From: a virus
DNA length: 64,000 nucleotides
Reading direction: 5' to 3' (one strand)
IMG/VR virus record: IMGVR_UViG_3300034198_012226
Coordinates: 1-64,000 of that record
The notes below the pieces were generated by a model. It saw nothing but the letters and a program-made list of their open reading frames with translations, was not told the origin of the DNA and ran no database searches. Position numbers and translations under genes: made by a program. Positions 51,022 to 59,073 of the stretch are shown piece after piece; positions within the stretch are counted from its first letter, which is position 1; each line of letters starts with the position of its first letter.

Positions 51022-51047
51022 AGAAAAGGCCCCACGAGGGGGCCTTT
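51022..51047 (-). terminator. terminator after the 51.1-kb gene
   Basis: AAGGCCCC and GGGGCC pair over CTCGT, with TTTTCTCT following on the minus strand. It isolates the upstream gene from groES. Confidence 0.88.
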
Positions 51048-51068
51048 CCGTTTTACAGCAGCAGCCGA

Positions 51069-51944
51069 TTACTTGGCGTCGAAGTTGATCAGGGCGAAAG
51101 TCTTGTTGCCGCCCTTCTGCTTCGACTGGCGGCAGACGACGATGTCGCTTGCCTCGACCGTACCGCGTTGCACCTTGATGCCATGCGTCACCTGGTGGCG
51201 GGTGAACAGGGCGCGGGATTGCGGCGGCACTTGCAGCGCGACGATCTCGAAGTCTTCCGGCGCGATGTCGGCGTCGTTGGCGTAGGTCAGGAAACCGTAG
51301 ATGGTCTGGTATTCCTTCAGCGCCGCGTCCTTGTAGCCGTGCAGTTCCTTCAGCTCGCCGATGTAGGCTTGAACGGACATGCCGTTGTCGTCGCCCGACG
51401 AGTCGATGGTCTTGCCGTCCAGCGAGTAGCGGACGTGCTTCTTGGCCGCTTCGTCGTCGGTGCCAGGCGAGGCCACGAAACGAGCGTTGTACGACATGAC
51501 TTCGATCTTGATGGTCTTGCCCAGGTCACGGCCGGTGTCATCGCTGAAACCATCCAGACCCACGGTCACGCGGGGGAATGTGTTGAAGTCGAGGGAACCC
51601 GGCTCGAAGACGTTTTCTTTATCCGAGAGGTGTCCGACGAATTTCTTGGAGACCGCCAGCGCGCCCTTTTCCTTGGCGATTGCAACCGCCGTGGTCGTGG
51701 CTTCCTTGACCGCTTCAGCCGATGGGCGGGTCGCCTCACGGGTGTCGGCGGCGGCGTCGGCTTCCGAGCCAGGTTCCAGGTGTGTGGTCGATGCAGGTGC
51801 CGATTCAGCGTTGTCGAGGACGGCGCCAGCCAGCACGTCAGCCGGTTTGTCCATCACTGCGGTTTCGGTACCGGCTTCCATTTCCTCGAACTTGGTGTCG
51901 GTTGCTTGTGCTGCTGCTGCTTGGGTTTTTTTGCTCAGTGCCAT
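51069..51944 (-). CDS. acidic two-part protein, unknown (possible ssDNA-binding protein)
   Basis: A 291-residue protein. The N-terminal 80 residues are Ala/Glu/Thr-rich and disordered-looking. The C-terminal 190 residues form a mixed, mostly beta region (FNTFPRVTVGLDG, IEVMSYNARFVASPG, FEIVALQVPPQSRALF). I start it at 51944 (TGGAGC upstream). It has its own strong promoter, a structured leader and its own terminator, so it may be abundant, which suits an ssDNA-binding protein. No family motif supports that, so the function is a guess. Confidence 0.55.
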   Translation of the reverse strand: MALSKKTQAAAAQATDTKFEEMEAGTETAVMDKPADVLAGAVLDNAESAPASTTHLEPGSEADAAADTREATRPSAEAVKEATTTAVAIAKEKGALAVSKKFVGHLSDKENVFEPGSLDFNTFPRVTVGLDGFSDDTGRDLGKTIKIEVMSYNARFVASPGTDDEAAKKHVRYSLDGKTIDSSGDDNGMSVQAYIGELKELHGYKDAALKEYQTIYGFLTYANDADIAPEDFEIVALQVPPQSRALFTRHQVTHGIKVQRGTVEASDIVVCRQSKQKGGNKTFALINFDAK

Positions 51945-51981
51945 TTGAAGCTCCATTTAAGGTTGCATTGCCATTGTCAGT

Positions 51982-52006
51982 CTGCATAGACGGAATGCCT
52001 ATACAG
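51982..52006 (-). promoter_or_regulatory. leader hairpin 2 of the 51.1-kb gene
   Basis: CTGCATAG and CTATACAG (one mismatch) flank a nine-base loop, about 40 bases before the start codon. ATTCCGT is repeated in and beside it. Confidence 0.5.
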
Positions 52007-52034
52007 TCGTAATCACGGAATGTGATCACTAAAT

Positions 52035-52061
52035 GAACCGTTCTTTTTGGAAGTACGGTTC
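52035..52061 (-). promoter_or_regulatory. leader hairpin 1 of the 51.1-kb gene
   Basis: GAACCGT and ACGGTTC, a perfect 7-bp inverted repeat with a 13-base loop, lie directly after the promoter. It could be an operator or an mRNA-stabilising hairpin. A GTGATCAC palindrome follows at 52022-52029. Confidence 0.55.
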
Positions 52062-52070
52062 AGGGGTACT

Positions 52071-52099
52071 ACTCTAACTGCTCTATTTACGGAAGTCAA
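52071..52099 (-). promoter_or_regulatory. promoter for the 51.1-kb gene
   Basis: Minus strand TTGACT, 17 bases, TAGAGT. The spacing is ideal and it lies in the only sizeable gap of the leftward module. Confidence 0.72.
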
Positions 52100-52107
52100 C
52101 ACCTGTT

Positions 52108-54954
52108 TTACCGGCGTTGTTTGAATTCTTCCACGTTGTCCTTCGCAAGGTGCGTCACGCTGAACTCGAAGACGGCGGTCGATGCCGAATCCTTCAGCGG
52201 CGACTCGCTGCACAGGGTGTCCACTGTGCCTGGGTAGGTGGACATGGCGTTGAAGTACGCCTCGAAGCTGTCGTACAGCACCTCCTCGCCGAGCGACCGC
52301 TTGTGCTTGACGTACTTGGTGAAGCAGTTCCGCAGGCGCAGGAACAGCGCATTGCCGTCCACCACGTAGTCCTCGCCCTCCAGGAGCTGGACGCTCTCGT
52401 TGTCGCCGTAACGCGACAGGAAAGCCATGGCGTCGAGCACCTTGGCGGCTTCGGACACGACCTTCGGGATCAAGGTCTCGGCGGTGTCGGTGACAGCTTC
52501 CTTCATCGCCCTGAAGTCGTCATCGAACTCGTTGCCGAAGACCTCGCGCATCATGAGCTGGCCGAAGTCCAAGCCGGTCAGCAGCACCGCGACGTTGTAC
52601 AGCGGCCGGTCGTTGTCGTCGGCCTTGCTGCCCACCTTGGAACGCACCACCTCCATGTTCCGTTCGATCTGCTTGCGCAGGCCGTCAGGTGGCATGGCGC
52701 GGGCACCGTCGATGCAGCGGCGACCGAGCATCGACAGGTACTGGCGGTTGGCCTGGCAGTAGACGAACTTCTCGCGGCGATCCTTCTTGCCCTCCTTGGT
52801 GATCGGCACAGCCACGCAGCGGTCAAGGATCGCGGTCTGGCTGATGATCGCCTCGCCCATGACCACCATCGGCGAGCGGTTCGAGACACGGGTCAGCATC
52901 AGCTTGCTCTGGCCGGTCGTGGAGCTGACCGAACCCTTGCCGATGGTGTCGCCGTTGTAGTTCGAGCGCAGGATGCCCTTCGACTTCTCCAGCAGGCGCT
53001 TGTCCATCTCACGCGGCTTGTACTCCTCCAGGATGAACGGCATCGAGCCGGAGCACGTCGCCATTTCCTCGAACACGAACTTGGTCGAGTCCAGGGCCGA
53101 CGACATCAGCGGCTCCTGGTGGAAGTAGTGGAGCCGCGCCAGCAGCTTGATCGTCTCGGACTTGCCGGAGCCTGCCGGGCCGTACACCTGGAGGAAGGGG
53201 TACTTGTTGTACAGGTGCCGGATCATCTGGGACAGGAAGGTGGACAGCATGAAGCCGAACACCCGCGCCACCACCTCGCGCTTGTTGATCTGGAACAGGT
53301 TGCGGAAGAACTCCCGAGCCTCCTCGCTGTCCTCCAGCTCCGGTGCCATGCGCAAGTCCGTCCGGAACTGCAAGTCGTCCGTCATGCTGCCAGTCAGCCT
53401 GTAGTTGATACCCAGGCTGCTGGTGACGCCGAACTGGTCGGCCCAGATGATGTCGGTCTCGCCTGTCGGGGTGGTGACCAGGTCGATGCCCTCCCTGCGG
53501 ACGGTATAGACTTGCTGATTGTTTTTCATGGTACGGACTCGGAAGATGTCGGCCAACGCGCCGATCTGGGCGTCGGTCAAAGCGATGTTGCAGCTACCTG
53601 CACTCAGTGTAAATTTCAAAAAACTGCTGCGGGATGCGAAGGCGTCCATCCCGATAATTTTCGGCCGGCTCGGGCCACCTTCGATGCTCACGTCCACTTC
53701 GTAGCCGTGGACTTCCCCGGTCACCAGGTCGAGGAGCTGCTTCGGGTTGGCCAGGCCCAGGGCCGAAGCCTTGAGCACCTGGCCATCCTTCTTGATGTAG
53801 ATGCCGCTGCCGGTGACACGGATGCCCTGGGACAGCGAGAACTCCTCCTCCTCGGCCAGCACCTCGTCGCCGCCTTCCTCCTCGGCGATGGCACCCATGT
53901 CCAGGTCGGGCGCTCGCACGTCCTTGTCCATCAGGTGCTTGATGCCGCCGACCGAGAACGAGTACCCAGGGTTCCCGTTCATGTAGGCGTACATCCTGGA
54001 CAGCTCGCGGCGGCGCTTCACCGGGTTGCCGTAACGGTCGCTGTTGCCCTGGTGGTTCTGGATCAGGCCAGCGCACGCCTCCAGGAACTCGTCCTCCTTC
54101 ATGTTCATCGCGTGGGCCGCGATGGCAAGTTGGGTGGCGATGGCCTGGAAGCCCACGTCGCCGTTCAGGTACTCGCCGTTCATGACCGCCAGCAGCGTCG
54201 GGGGAATCTTCCCGCCGAAGCTGGCCAGGATGTTCTGGTCGGCCTTTGCGTTCTTCCGGCGCTTGAGGGCCTGGTCGATCTTGGTCTGGGCCTTAGCGAA
54301 GATCAGACCCAGGTCAGGGTTGTACGTCGCCGGGTTCGGCGGTGCCATGTGGCGCGGCGTCGAGCACAGCGTCTGGTACTGCTCCAGGGTCAGGTTCAGG
54401 GCCTCCTCGACCGTGATCTGTACCTTGTGGCGACCAGTGCCCTTGCCGTCCTTCTGGCGCTCGATGTTCTTGACCCGCCACATACGGCCCTTCTTGGCCG
54501 AGTAGATGTTCAAGTCGAGCGTGTCCACGAACAGCTCGTTGGCCATCTCGCGGTAGATCAGCGGCAGCGCAGGCATCCCGCGAGGGGGCACCTTCGACAT
54601 GAACATGTTCGGGTTGAACTCGATGTGGAAGCCCCGACCGCCCGTGATGAACAGCGCGAGCTGTTCCAAGTCCACGTTCTGGTCGTCGCGCAGGTTGGCC
54701 AGCAGCTTCTTGAACTGGGCGATGACGTTCTCCGCGTCCTCGTCGTCCAGGTCAATGTAAAAAGGCCCACGATAGTGAACCTTTGCCAGCTCGTCAGCAG
54801 TCAGCTCGGTCTCGAAGCTGTTGTCGGTGTCGAGGACGGTGACGAAGGCGGGGCGCTTGTCCTTGATGACACGCTCGCGCTCGCTGGCCAAGCCCAGGAA
54901 CCACTTCCCGTCGCCCTCGTGCGTCTTCTTGTATTGGAAATACCAGGTTGTCAC
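52108..54954 (-). CDS. primase-helicase (AEP primase fused to SF3/D5-like ATPase)
   Basis: A 948-residue two-domain replication protein. The N-terminal half carries an archaeo-eukaryotic primase core with PFYIDLDDED (the metal DxD) near residue 70 and FITGGRGFHIEF near residue 105. The C-terminal half has Walker A VYGPAGSGKSE near residue 595 and a Walker B-like MPFILEEYK, as in phage helicase domains. It would make primers and unwind DNA. I start it at GTG 54954, with GGGAGG four bases upstream and overlapping the stop of a 21-codon ORF. Confidence 0.85.
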   Translation of the reverse strand: MTTWYFQYKKTHEGDGKWFLGLASERERVIKDKRPAFVTVLDTDNSFETELTADELAKVHYRGPFYIDLDDEDAENVIAQFKKLLANLRDDQNVDLEQLALFITGGRGFHIEFNPNMFMSKVPPRGMPALPLIYREMANELFVDTLDLNIYSAKKGRMWRVKNIERQKDGKGTGRHKVQITVEEALNLTLEQYQTLCSTPRHMAPPNPATYNPDLGLIFAKAQTKIDQALKRRKNAKADQNILASFGGKIPPTLLAVMNGEYLNGDVGFQAIATQLAIAAHAMNMKEDEFLEACAGLIQNHQGNSDRYGNPVKRRRELSRMYAYMNGNPGYSFSVGGIKHLMDKDVRAPDLDMGAIAEEEGGDEVLAEEEEFSLSQGIRVTGSGIYIKKDGQVLKASALGLANPKQLLDLVTGEVHGYEVDVSIEGGPSRPKIIGMDAFASRSSFLKFTLSAGSCNIALTDAQIGALADIFRVRTMKNNQQVYTVRREGIDLVTTPTGETDIIWADQFGVTSSLGINYRLTGSMTDDLQFRTDLRMAPELEDSEEAREFFRNLFQINKREVVARVFGFMLSTFLSQMIRHLYNKYPFLQVYGPAGSGKSETIKLLARLHYFHQEPLMSSALDSTKFVFEEMATCSGSMPFILEEYKPREMDKRLLEKSKGILRSNYNGDTIGKGSVSSTTGQSKLMLTRVSNRSPMVVMGEAIISQTAILDRCVAVPITKEGKKDRREKFVYCQANRQYLSMLGRRCIDGARAMPPDGLRKQIERNMEVVRSKVGSKADDNDRPLYNVAVLLTGLDFGQLMMREVFGNEFDDDFRAMKEAVTDTAETLIPKVVSEAAKVLDAMAFLSRYGDNESVQLLEGEDYVVDGNALFLRLRNCFTKYVKHKRSLGEEVLYDSFEAYFNAMSTYPGTVDTLCSESPLKDSASTAVFEFSVTHLAKDNVEEFKQRR
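53598..53612 (-). repeat. dispersed 15-bp motif, site 19
   Basis: CTGCACTCAGTGTAA in the primase-helicase gene. On the coding strand it is ACA CTG AGT GCA GGT, all low-use codons except CTG. Confidence 0.75.
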
Positions 54955-55016
54955 ATGCCCTCCCAGGGGGCAGGCGACATGGAGCAACCGCAGTGTGCGG
55001 TCTTGATGGCGCTCAT
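54951..55016 (-). CDS. 21-codon leader ORF coupled to primase-helicase
   Basis: ATG with AAGGGG six bases upstream, 21 codons, ending in TGA that overlaps the GTG start of the primase-helicase. The peptide contains AHCGCSMS and ends PWEGM. The arrangement suggests translational coupling or a leader peptide. Whether the peptide itself matters is unknown. Confidence 0.5.
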   Translation of the reverse strand: MSAIKTAHCGCSMSPAPWEGM

Positions 55017-55026
55017 GCTGAACCCC

Positions 55027-55554
55027 TTAATTATTGATCAACGTCAGATTTACTTCTGGGTACAGCGCCCGGAAGTTCGCAGGGGTTTCCACTGCGGTGA
55101 CTCCGGAGCTGTAGTAGTCGGCCTTCGACCGCACCTTGATGAGTGCTTGGAACGACATGGCCCGTTTGATACCACCGCGAACGCTCTGGGCGTCCCAGTG
55201 GACTCGTTGTTTTGGCGGCACAGACACGAAGGCGTCGTAGTGGAACAGACGCTTCGGGATGTACGTCACAGTCATGACCTGGCGGGTGCCGAGGTCTTCC
55301 AGCGTGATCTCCGCGCCGGACTCTGCATTGGCGTGGAAACCCCGGACTTTGATCTGGGTGAGGATTTTGGGAGCGCGGTGACCACCGGCTGCGTCGAGTC
55401 CGTCAGGCTTGTACACGACGAAGATGCGGTCGATGAAGCACTGCTCCACCTTCAGGTGCTGGAAGTCGGCGCAGACCTCGCGGTCGGGCGACTCCATGCG
55501 TTTGAACAAGTCTTCCAGCGAGGCCGCGTCGGACAGGTTAAAGGGGGAACTCAT
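55027..55554 (-). CDS. unknown protein upstream of primase
   Basis: A 175-residue protein starting at 55554 (GGAGA upstream) and preceded by a promoter. The sequence is mixed, with a strand-rich middle (ILTQIKVRGFHANAESGAEI, RQVMTVTYIPKRLFHYDAFV). I see no motif. It precedes the 21-codon leader and primase-helicase. Confidence 0.58.
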   Translation of the reverse strand: MSSPFNLSDAASLEDLFKRMESPDREVCADFQHLKVEQCFIDRIFVVYKPDGLDAAGGHRAPKILTQIKVRGFHANAESGAEITLEDLGTRQVMTVTYIPKRLFHYDAFVSVPPKQRVHWDAQSVRGGIKRAMSFQALIKVRSKADYYSSGVTAVETPANFRALYPEVNLTLINN

Positions 55555-55588
55555 GCTGCATCTCCGGTCAGGTTTCTTCGAGGAAGCA

Positions 55589-55618
55589 ATTCTACGAGGA
55601 AACAAGTCCGGAGGTAAA
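55589..55618 (-). promoter_or_regulatory. promoter between helicase and the 55.0-kb gene
   Basis: Minus strand TTTACC, 18 bases, TAGAAT. The layout closely matches the plus-strand promoter at 29605 (TTTACG, 18, TATAAT). Confidence 0.6.
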
Positions 55619-55624
55619 GCACAA

Positions 55625-57046
55625 TCAGCGCCCGAACAGCGCGTCCCGAATGTCCTTGTGGTTTCTTACCACACGGTTGACCAGCTCGTCCTTCTTCATG
55701 AGGATGTCGAGCAGTCGGAGCTGGATGGTGCCCTCGGCGATCCCCACCCGGATATGCACCTTGCGCTTCTGGCCATTCCGGTACACCCGGCCCACAGCCT
55801 GCTCGAACTGGGTCGGGATCAGCGGCGCTTCCATGAACAGCACGTCCGAGCAGCAGTCCTGGAGGTTCAAGCCGTAGCCCGCCGACTGCACCTGGGCCAC
55901 CAGCACCCGGCACTTCGGATCGGTCATGAAGCGGTCGATGTTCTTCTGCTGCTGACCGGCGCTGATGTCGCCGAACACGGCCACCGACCCGTGCTTCCGG
56001 GTGTGCTCGGTGACGTGGCGGCTGGTCAGCTTGTAGTTCGTGAAGATGATCAACTTCTTGTGGTGGCCACCGGCATCCAGCTCCTCCTGCTCGGCCTCCA
56101 GGTCTTCGAGTACCTGGTCGATCAGGTCGAAGCCAGCGGACAGGTTCGCCGGGTCGTCGCTGAAGTGGTCGTAGTTCATGACCAACTGCTGGAGTGCGTG
56201 CCAGAGCCGGGTCGTCTGGGTGGCATCGAACTTGTGACCGTCCTCGTACTCCAGCAGCTTCTCCTCGGCGAGCTGGTGGTACAGCTTCATGTGCTTGGGG
56301 TCAAGCTCATAGTGCATCGGCGAGTACGTGATGTCCGGCAGCTCGGTCAACACGTCCTCCTTCAGGATACGCACCGAGTTCACCCGCATGTTCTTGTTGA
56401 GCATGTCGAGGTTCTTGTACGTCTGGGGAATCCCGAAGAAGTCGTAGGTATCGACGTGGATGCCTTCGTACTGCGTGTAGCTGCGGTAGATCGAGGGGGC
56501 CAGCAGCTTGACGTAAGCGTAGCCGTCCAGGATTTTGGCGAGCGGGGTGCCGGTGAGGAGCATCAGGTGGCCGGTCATGCTGAAGTCGCGCACCCGCTGA
56601 TAGTTCTTCGACTCGTAGTTCTTGACGGCGGTCGCCTCGTCGGCGATGACGCAAGTCCTCTCGTGGTCGAAGGCCATGCAGATGCGGTCGTAATCCCGCT
56701 TGAAGATGTCGTAGCTCATCAGGATGAAGTCGGTCTCGAACGTCATCGCTGCGCGCTTCTTCGGCGACCCGGCGTAGATCATCGCCGTGACACCTCGGAT
56801 GCTCTTGAGCCAACGGTACCAGGCCATCAGCAGGATCGGCGGCATCAGCACGATCACCCTGTCGATCTCCCCAACCTCCTTCTTGTAGAGGGCGCTGACA
56901 GTGGACGTTGCCGTCTTGCCTACACCGACTGCAAGGTAGTGCCCGGTCTTCTGCCGTGGGGCCAAAGCATCGACCGTCTGGATTTGATAACCGTAGAGGG
57001 TGAAAGGCAAGCCGTACCGGCTCGCCACGAGTTCATAGGGGGTCAT
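55625..57046 (-). CDS. SF2 helicase, SNF2/DEAD-like
   Basis: A 473-residue helicase. Motif I is VGVGKTATS, motif II IADEAT, motif III LLTGTP and motif VI QAVGRVYRNGQ, with SAGYGLNLQ as motif V. FGYQIQTVDAL-like residues near 20 resemble the Q motif. The pattern is that of SNF2-type ATPases used by phages in recombination or replication restart. Motif site 20 lies over the Walker A codons. Confidence 0.9.
   Translation of the reverse strand: MTPYELVASRYGLPFTLYGYQIQTVDALAPRQKTGHYLAVGVGKTATSTVSALYKKEVGEIDRVIVLMPPILLMAWYRWLKSIRGVTAMIYAGSPKKRAAMTFETDFILMSYDIFKRDYDRICMAFDHERTCVIADEATAVKNYESKNYQRVRDFSMTGHLMLLTGTPLAKILDGYAYVKLLAPSIYRSYTQYEGIHVDTYDFFGIPQTYKNLDMLNKNMRVNSVRILKEDVLTELPDITYSPMHYELDPKHMKLYHQLAEEKLLEYEDGHKFDATQTTRLWHALQQLVMNYDHFSDDPANLSAGFDLIDQVLEDLEAEQEELDAGGHHKKLIIFTNYKLTSRHVTEHTRKHGSVAVFGDISAGQQQKNIDRFMTDPKCRVLVAQVQSAGYGLNLQDCCSDVLFMEAPLIPTQFEQAVGRVYRNGQKRKVHIRVGIAEGTIQLRLLDILMKKDELVNRVVRNHKDIRDALFGR
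56920..56934 (+). repeat. dispersed 15-bp motif, site 20
   Basis: CTACACCGACTGCAA lies over the Walker A codons of the helicase (coding strand GCA GTC GGT GTA GGC). The same 15 bases occur at site 12. Confidence 0.75.
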
Positions 57047-57047
57047 T

Positions 57048-57530
57048 TTAGTACCTCACTCCGAGAAGTTGCGCAAAATCACTAGATTCTGCACTGCAAC
57101 GGAGGAGTCGTGCAAGGTCAATCTTGGCTGAAGCCTCGATTGTTGCGACCTTGGAGATCACGATGTCGATCCAGTTGGGAATCGTCCGGACATGGGGAAG
57201 GTTCGCCCAGGGCATCTGGGTCAACGCATTCATGAACACCGTGGGGTGTTGCTTTAGCGCGTCGCGCAGGCCGGGAAACAGTTCCCTGCAATTGGCGCCG
57301 TTCAGCGCCGCTTGCGAAGTGTAGAGCGCAGCGAGGTCACGGTTGACCAGAACGTGGGCATAATCGTCCGACGATGGGTCTCGGTGATCCTCGATGCTCT
57401 CACACGACAAGTACAGCAAATTCCACAACTGGACATCGTCGCGGCAGCTTATGCCCAGCCCCAGATGGGGCCTGGCATACCGGCTCGGGGGAACCGGAGA
57501 GTAGCAGAGCTGGCCACTAATCTTAATCAT
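57048..57530 (-). CDS. unknown protein
   Basis: A 160-residue mostly helical protein starting in an ATGA overlap with the dUTPase gene. It carries MPWANLPHVRTIPNWIDIVIS near its middle. I recognise no family. It precedes the helicase by one base, so the two are probably co-translated. Confidence 0.6.
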   Translation of the reverse strand: MIKISGQLCYSPVPPSRYARPHLGLGISCRDDVQLWNLLYLSCESIEDHRDPSSDDYAHVLVNRDLAALYTSQAALNGANCRELFPGLRDALKQHPTVFMNALTQMPWANLPHVRTIPNWIDIVISKVATIEASAKIDLARLLRCSAESSDFAQLLGVRY

Positions 57531-58342
57531 ACACTAACTTTTTCCATTCCGGTGCTGCCGAAACCGCCCGAGCCGCGCTCGGTCTGTTCCAAATCAGTCA
57601 CAACTTCCCAGTTCGGGATGATGACCGGCACCACCATGAACTGGGCAATGCGATCCATCGGCTTGACCGTGAAGCTGGCCTGGCCACGGTTTTCGAGGAT
57701 GACGCCGAGTTCCCCGGTGTAGCCGCTGTCGATCAGGCCAGGGCCGTTGGCGACCGCCACCAGGAACTTGTTGGCCAGGCCGCTGCGAGACATCACGTAG
57801 CCTGCGGTGCCGGGGGCGAGCTTCACGGCGATGCCGGTCATGATCAGCAGCTTGCTGCCCGGTTCGATGACGGTCGGCTCGGTCACCGACGAGGCCACCA
57901 GGTCGAACGCGGCGTCGCCAGGCTTGGCGTAGGCAAGCTGCACCTCGGGGTTGATGAACTTGACCTTGAAGGGCAAGTCCGAATTGGCGTGAGCCGGACG
58001 GATCGTGACGCCGCTCGGGGTCAGGAAGTTCGCAGGGGTGCCGTCCTGGTAGTCGAAGGAGCCGTCGCCCAGGACGATCAGGGCAGGCTTCGCAGTGGCC
58101 ACGGTGGCAGCGTCGGCCATCTCAGCCTTCTCGAAACGAAAGCCGCCCTTCTTGATCGCGGTGTTGACGAACACACCGACGCTCTGGGCCTGGCACAGTT
58201 CGAGGAACGTGTTGACCGGCACGTCGAAGTATTTGTAGGTGCCGCCCTTCATCTGGAGGTAAAGGTCGGTGCCATCGTGGACGGCGCGTTGGATGTTCGA
58301 TGAGTTGCGGAATTCGACTACACTCAGTGTTGGGTTGTTCAC
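57527..58342 (-). CDS. KTSC-domain/dUTPase fusion
   Basis: A 271-residue protein with a GTG start (AGGAG upstream). Residues 15 to 70 match the KTSC domain pattern (YKYFDVPVNTFLELCQAQSVG). The trimeric dUTPase domain from about residue 115 has the five motifs: DAAFDLVAS, MSRSGLANK, GLIDSGYTGELG, DRIAQFMV and RGSGGFGSTG. It hydrolyses dUTP to dUMP, feeding thymidylate synthase and keeping uracil out of DNA. The 45-residue linker between domains is Ala/Thr-rich. Confidence 0.9.
   Translation of the reverse strand: MNNPTLSVVEFRNSSNIQRAVHDGTDLYLQMKGGTYKYFDVPVNTFLELCQAQSVGVFVNTAIKKGGFRFEKAEMADAATVATAKPALIVLGDGSFDYQDGTPANFLTPSGVTIRPAHANSDLPFKVKFINPEVQLAYAKPGDAAFDLVASSVTEPTVIEPGSKLLIMTGIAVKLAPGTAGYVMSRSGLANKFLVAVANGPGLIDSGYTGELGVILENRGQASFTVKPMDRIAQFMVVPVIIPNWEVVTDLEQTERGSGGFGSTGMEKVSV
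58318..58332 (+). repeat. dispersed 15-bp motif, site 21
   Basis: CTACACTCAGTGTTG in codons 4 to 9 of the dUTPase gene (coding strand ACA CTG AGT GTA). Twelve central bases, CACTCAGTGT plus flanks, recur at sites 9, 19 and 22. Confidence 0.82.
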
Positions 58343-58343
58343 T

Positions 58344-58601
58344 TCACTCTCCTTGAGAATTGCGGCCGTGCTTTCGGTTGATGTCGGCCATTGTTTGGGA
58401 CGGAGACCGAGGGTCGGCCTCCGTGTCTTTCTTGATCGCGCCACGGGTGTCCTGCTCGAACCACTGGACGCACCCCTCACGGGTGATCGTCACGATCTGG
58501 GTGTCTACACGCAGGAGCACCCCGGCGATGTCAGCTTCCGGATTGGTCCGGAGTAGCTGGTCCAGCTTCTGCGTGGCCAGCCTCGTCAACTTGGGGTCCA
58601 T
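58344..58601 (-). CDS. small protein, unknown
   Basis: An 85-residue protein with AAGGTGG upstream of the ATG at 58601. It overlaps the end of the upstream gene by 71 bases in another frame. It has a helix then a short strand pair (IAGVLLRVDTQIVTITREG) and a charged C-terminus. Function unknown. Confidence 0.6.
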   Translation of the reverse strand: MDPKLTRLATQKLDQLLRTNPEADIAGVLLRVDTQIVTITREGCVQWFEQDTRGAIKKDTEADPRSPSQTMADINRKHGRNSQGE

Positions 58602-59073
58602 CGGCCACCTTCGGCTTATACAGTGGGTCAGCCCCGATGTAGATCGCCTCGGGGGCTTCTGGGTAATTGCGACGGATGTAGTCGAAGTCACCTTCGTTCC
58701 ACCTGCGGAGGAGATCTACCTTCTCGTCATCGTCGTCCATAAAGCTGCCCTCACCCCCCAGGATGAACTGGATGATGGCTACGGCTGCGTCAGTGCCTGT
58801 GTAGCTGACCACCGGGGCCTGTCCCTGCTTCATCCGATAGTCGTTGGCACGCTGGAAGGCGTTGCTCGCTGCGTCCATGACCTGGGCGTCGGTGCCCAGG
58901 GCAGTGGCCATGTAGACGAAGTGCTCGACCACATCAGCAAGGGTCTTCTCCGGGGTGGCCGGAACCCTGGCCAGCGGTGAGTTGCTACGGTAGTCACCCT
59001 TGGTACTGCCGCCGCCCTCAAACTTGAACGTGAATTGGACGCGCACGTCCTTGAATTTATCGCTCACGATCAA
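58531..59073 (-). CDS. unknown protein after ParB-like gene
   Basis: A 180-residue protein starting at TTG 59073 or GTG 59067 (AGAAGG upstream in both cases) and overlapping the ParB-like stop. The N-terminus is beta-like (VRVQFTFKFEGG), the middle helical (VEHFVYMATALGTDAQVMDAA), and it has an acidic segment GSFMDDDDEKVD. No family is recognised. Confidence 0.58.
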   Translation of the reverse strand: MIVSDKFKDVRVQFTFKFEGGGSTKGDYRSNSPLARVPATPEKTLADVVEHFVYMATALGTDAQVMDAASNAFQRANDYRMKQGQAPVVSYTGTDAAVAIIQFILGGEGSFMDDDDEKVDLLRRWNEGDFDYIRRNYPEAPEAIYIGADPLYKPKVADGPQVDEAGHAEAGPATPDQSGS

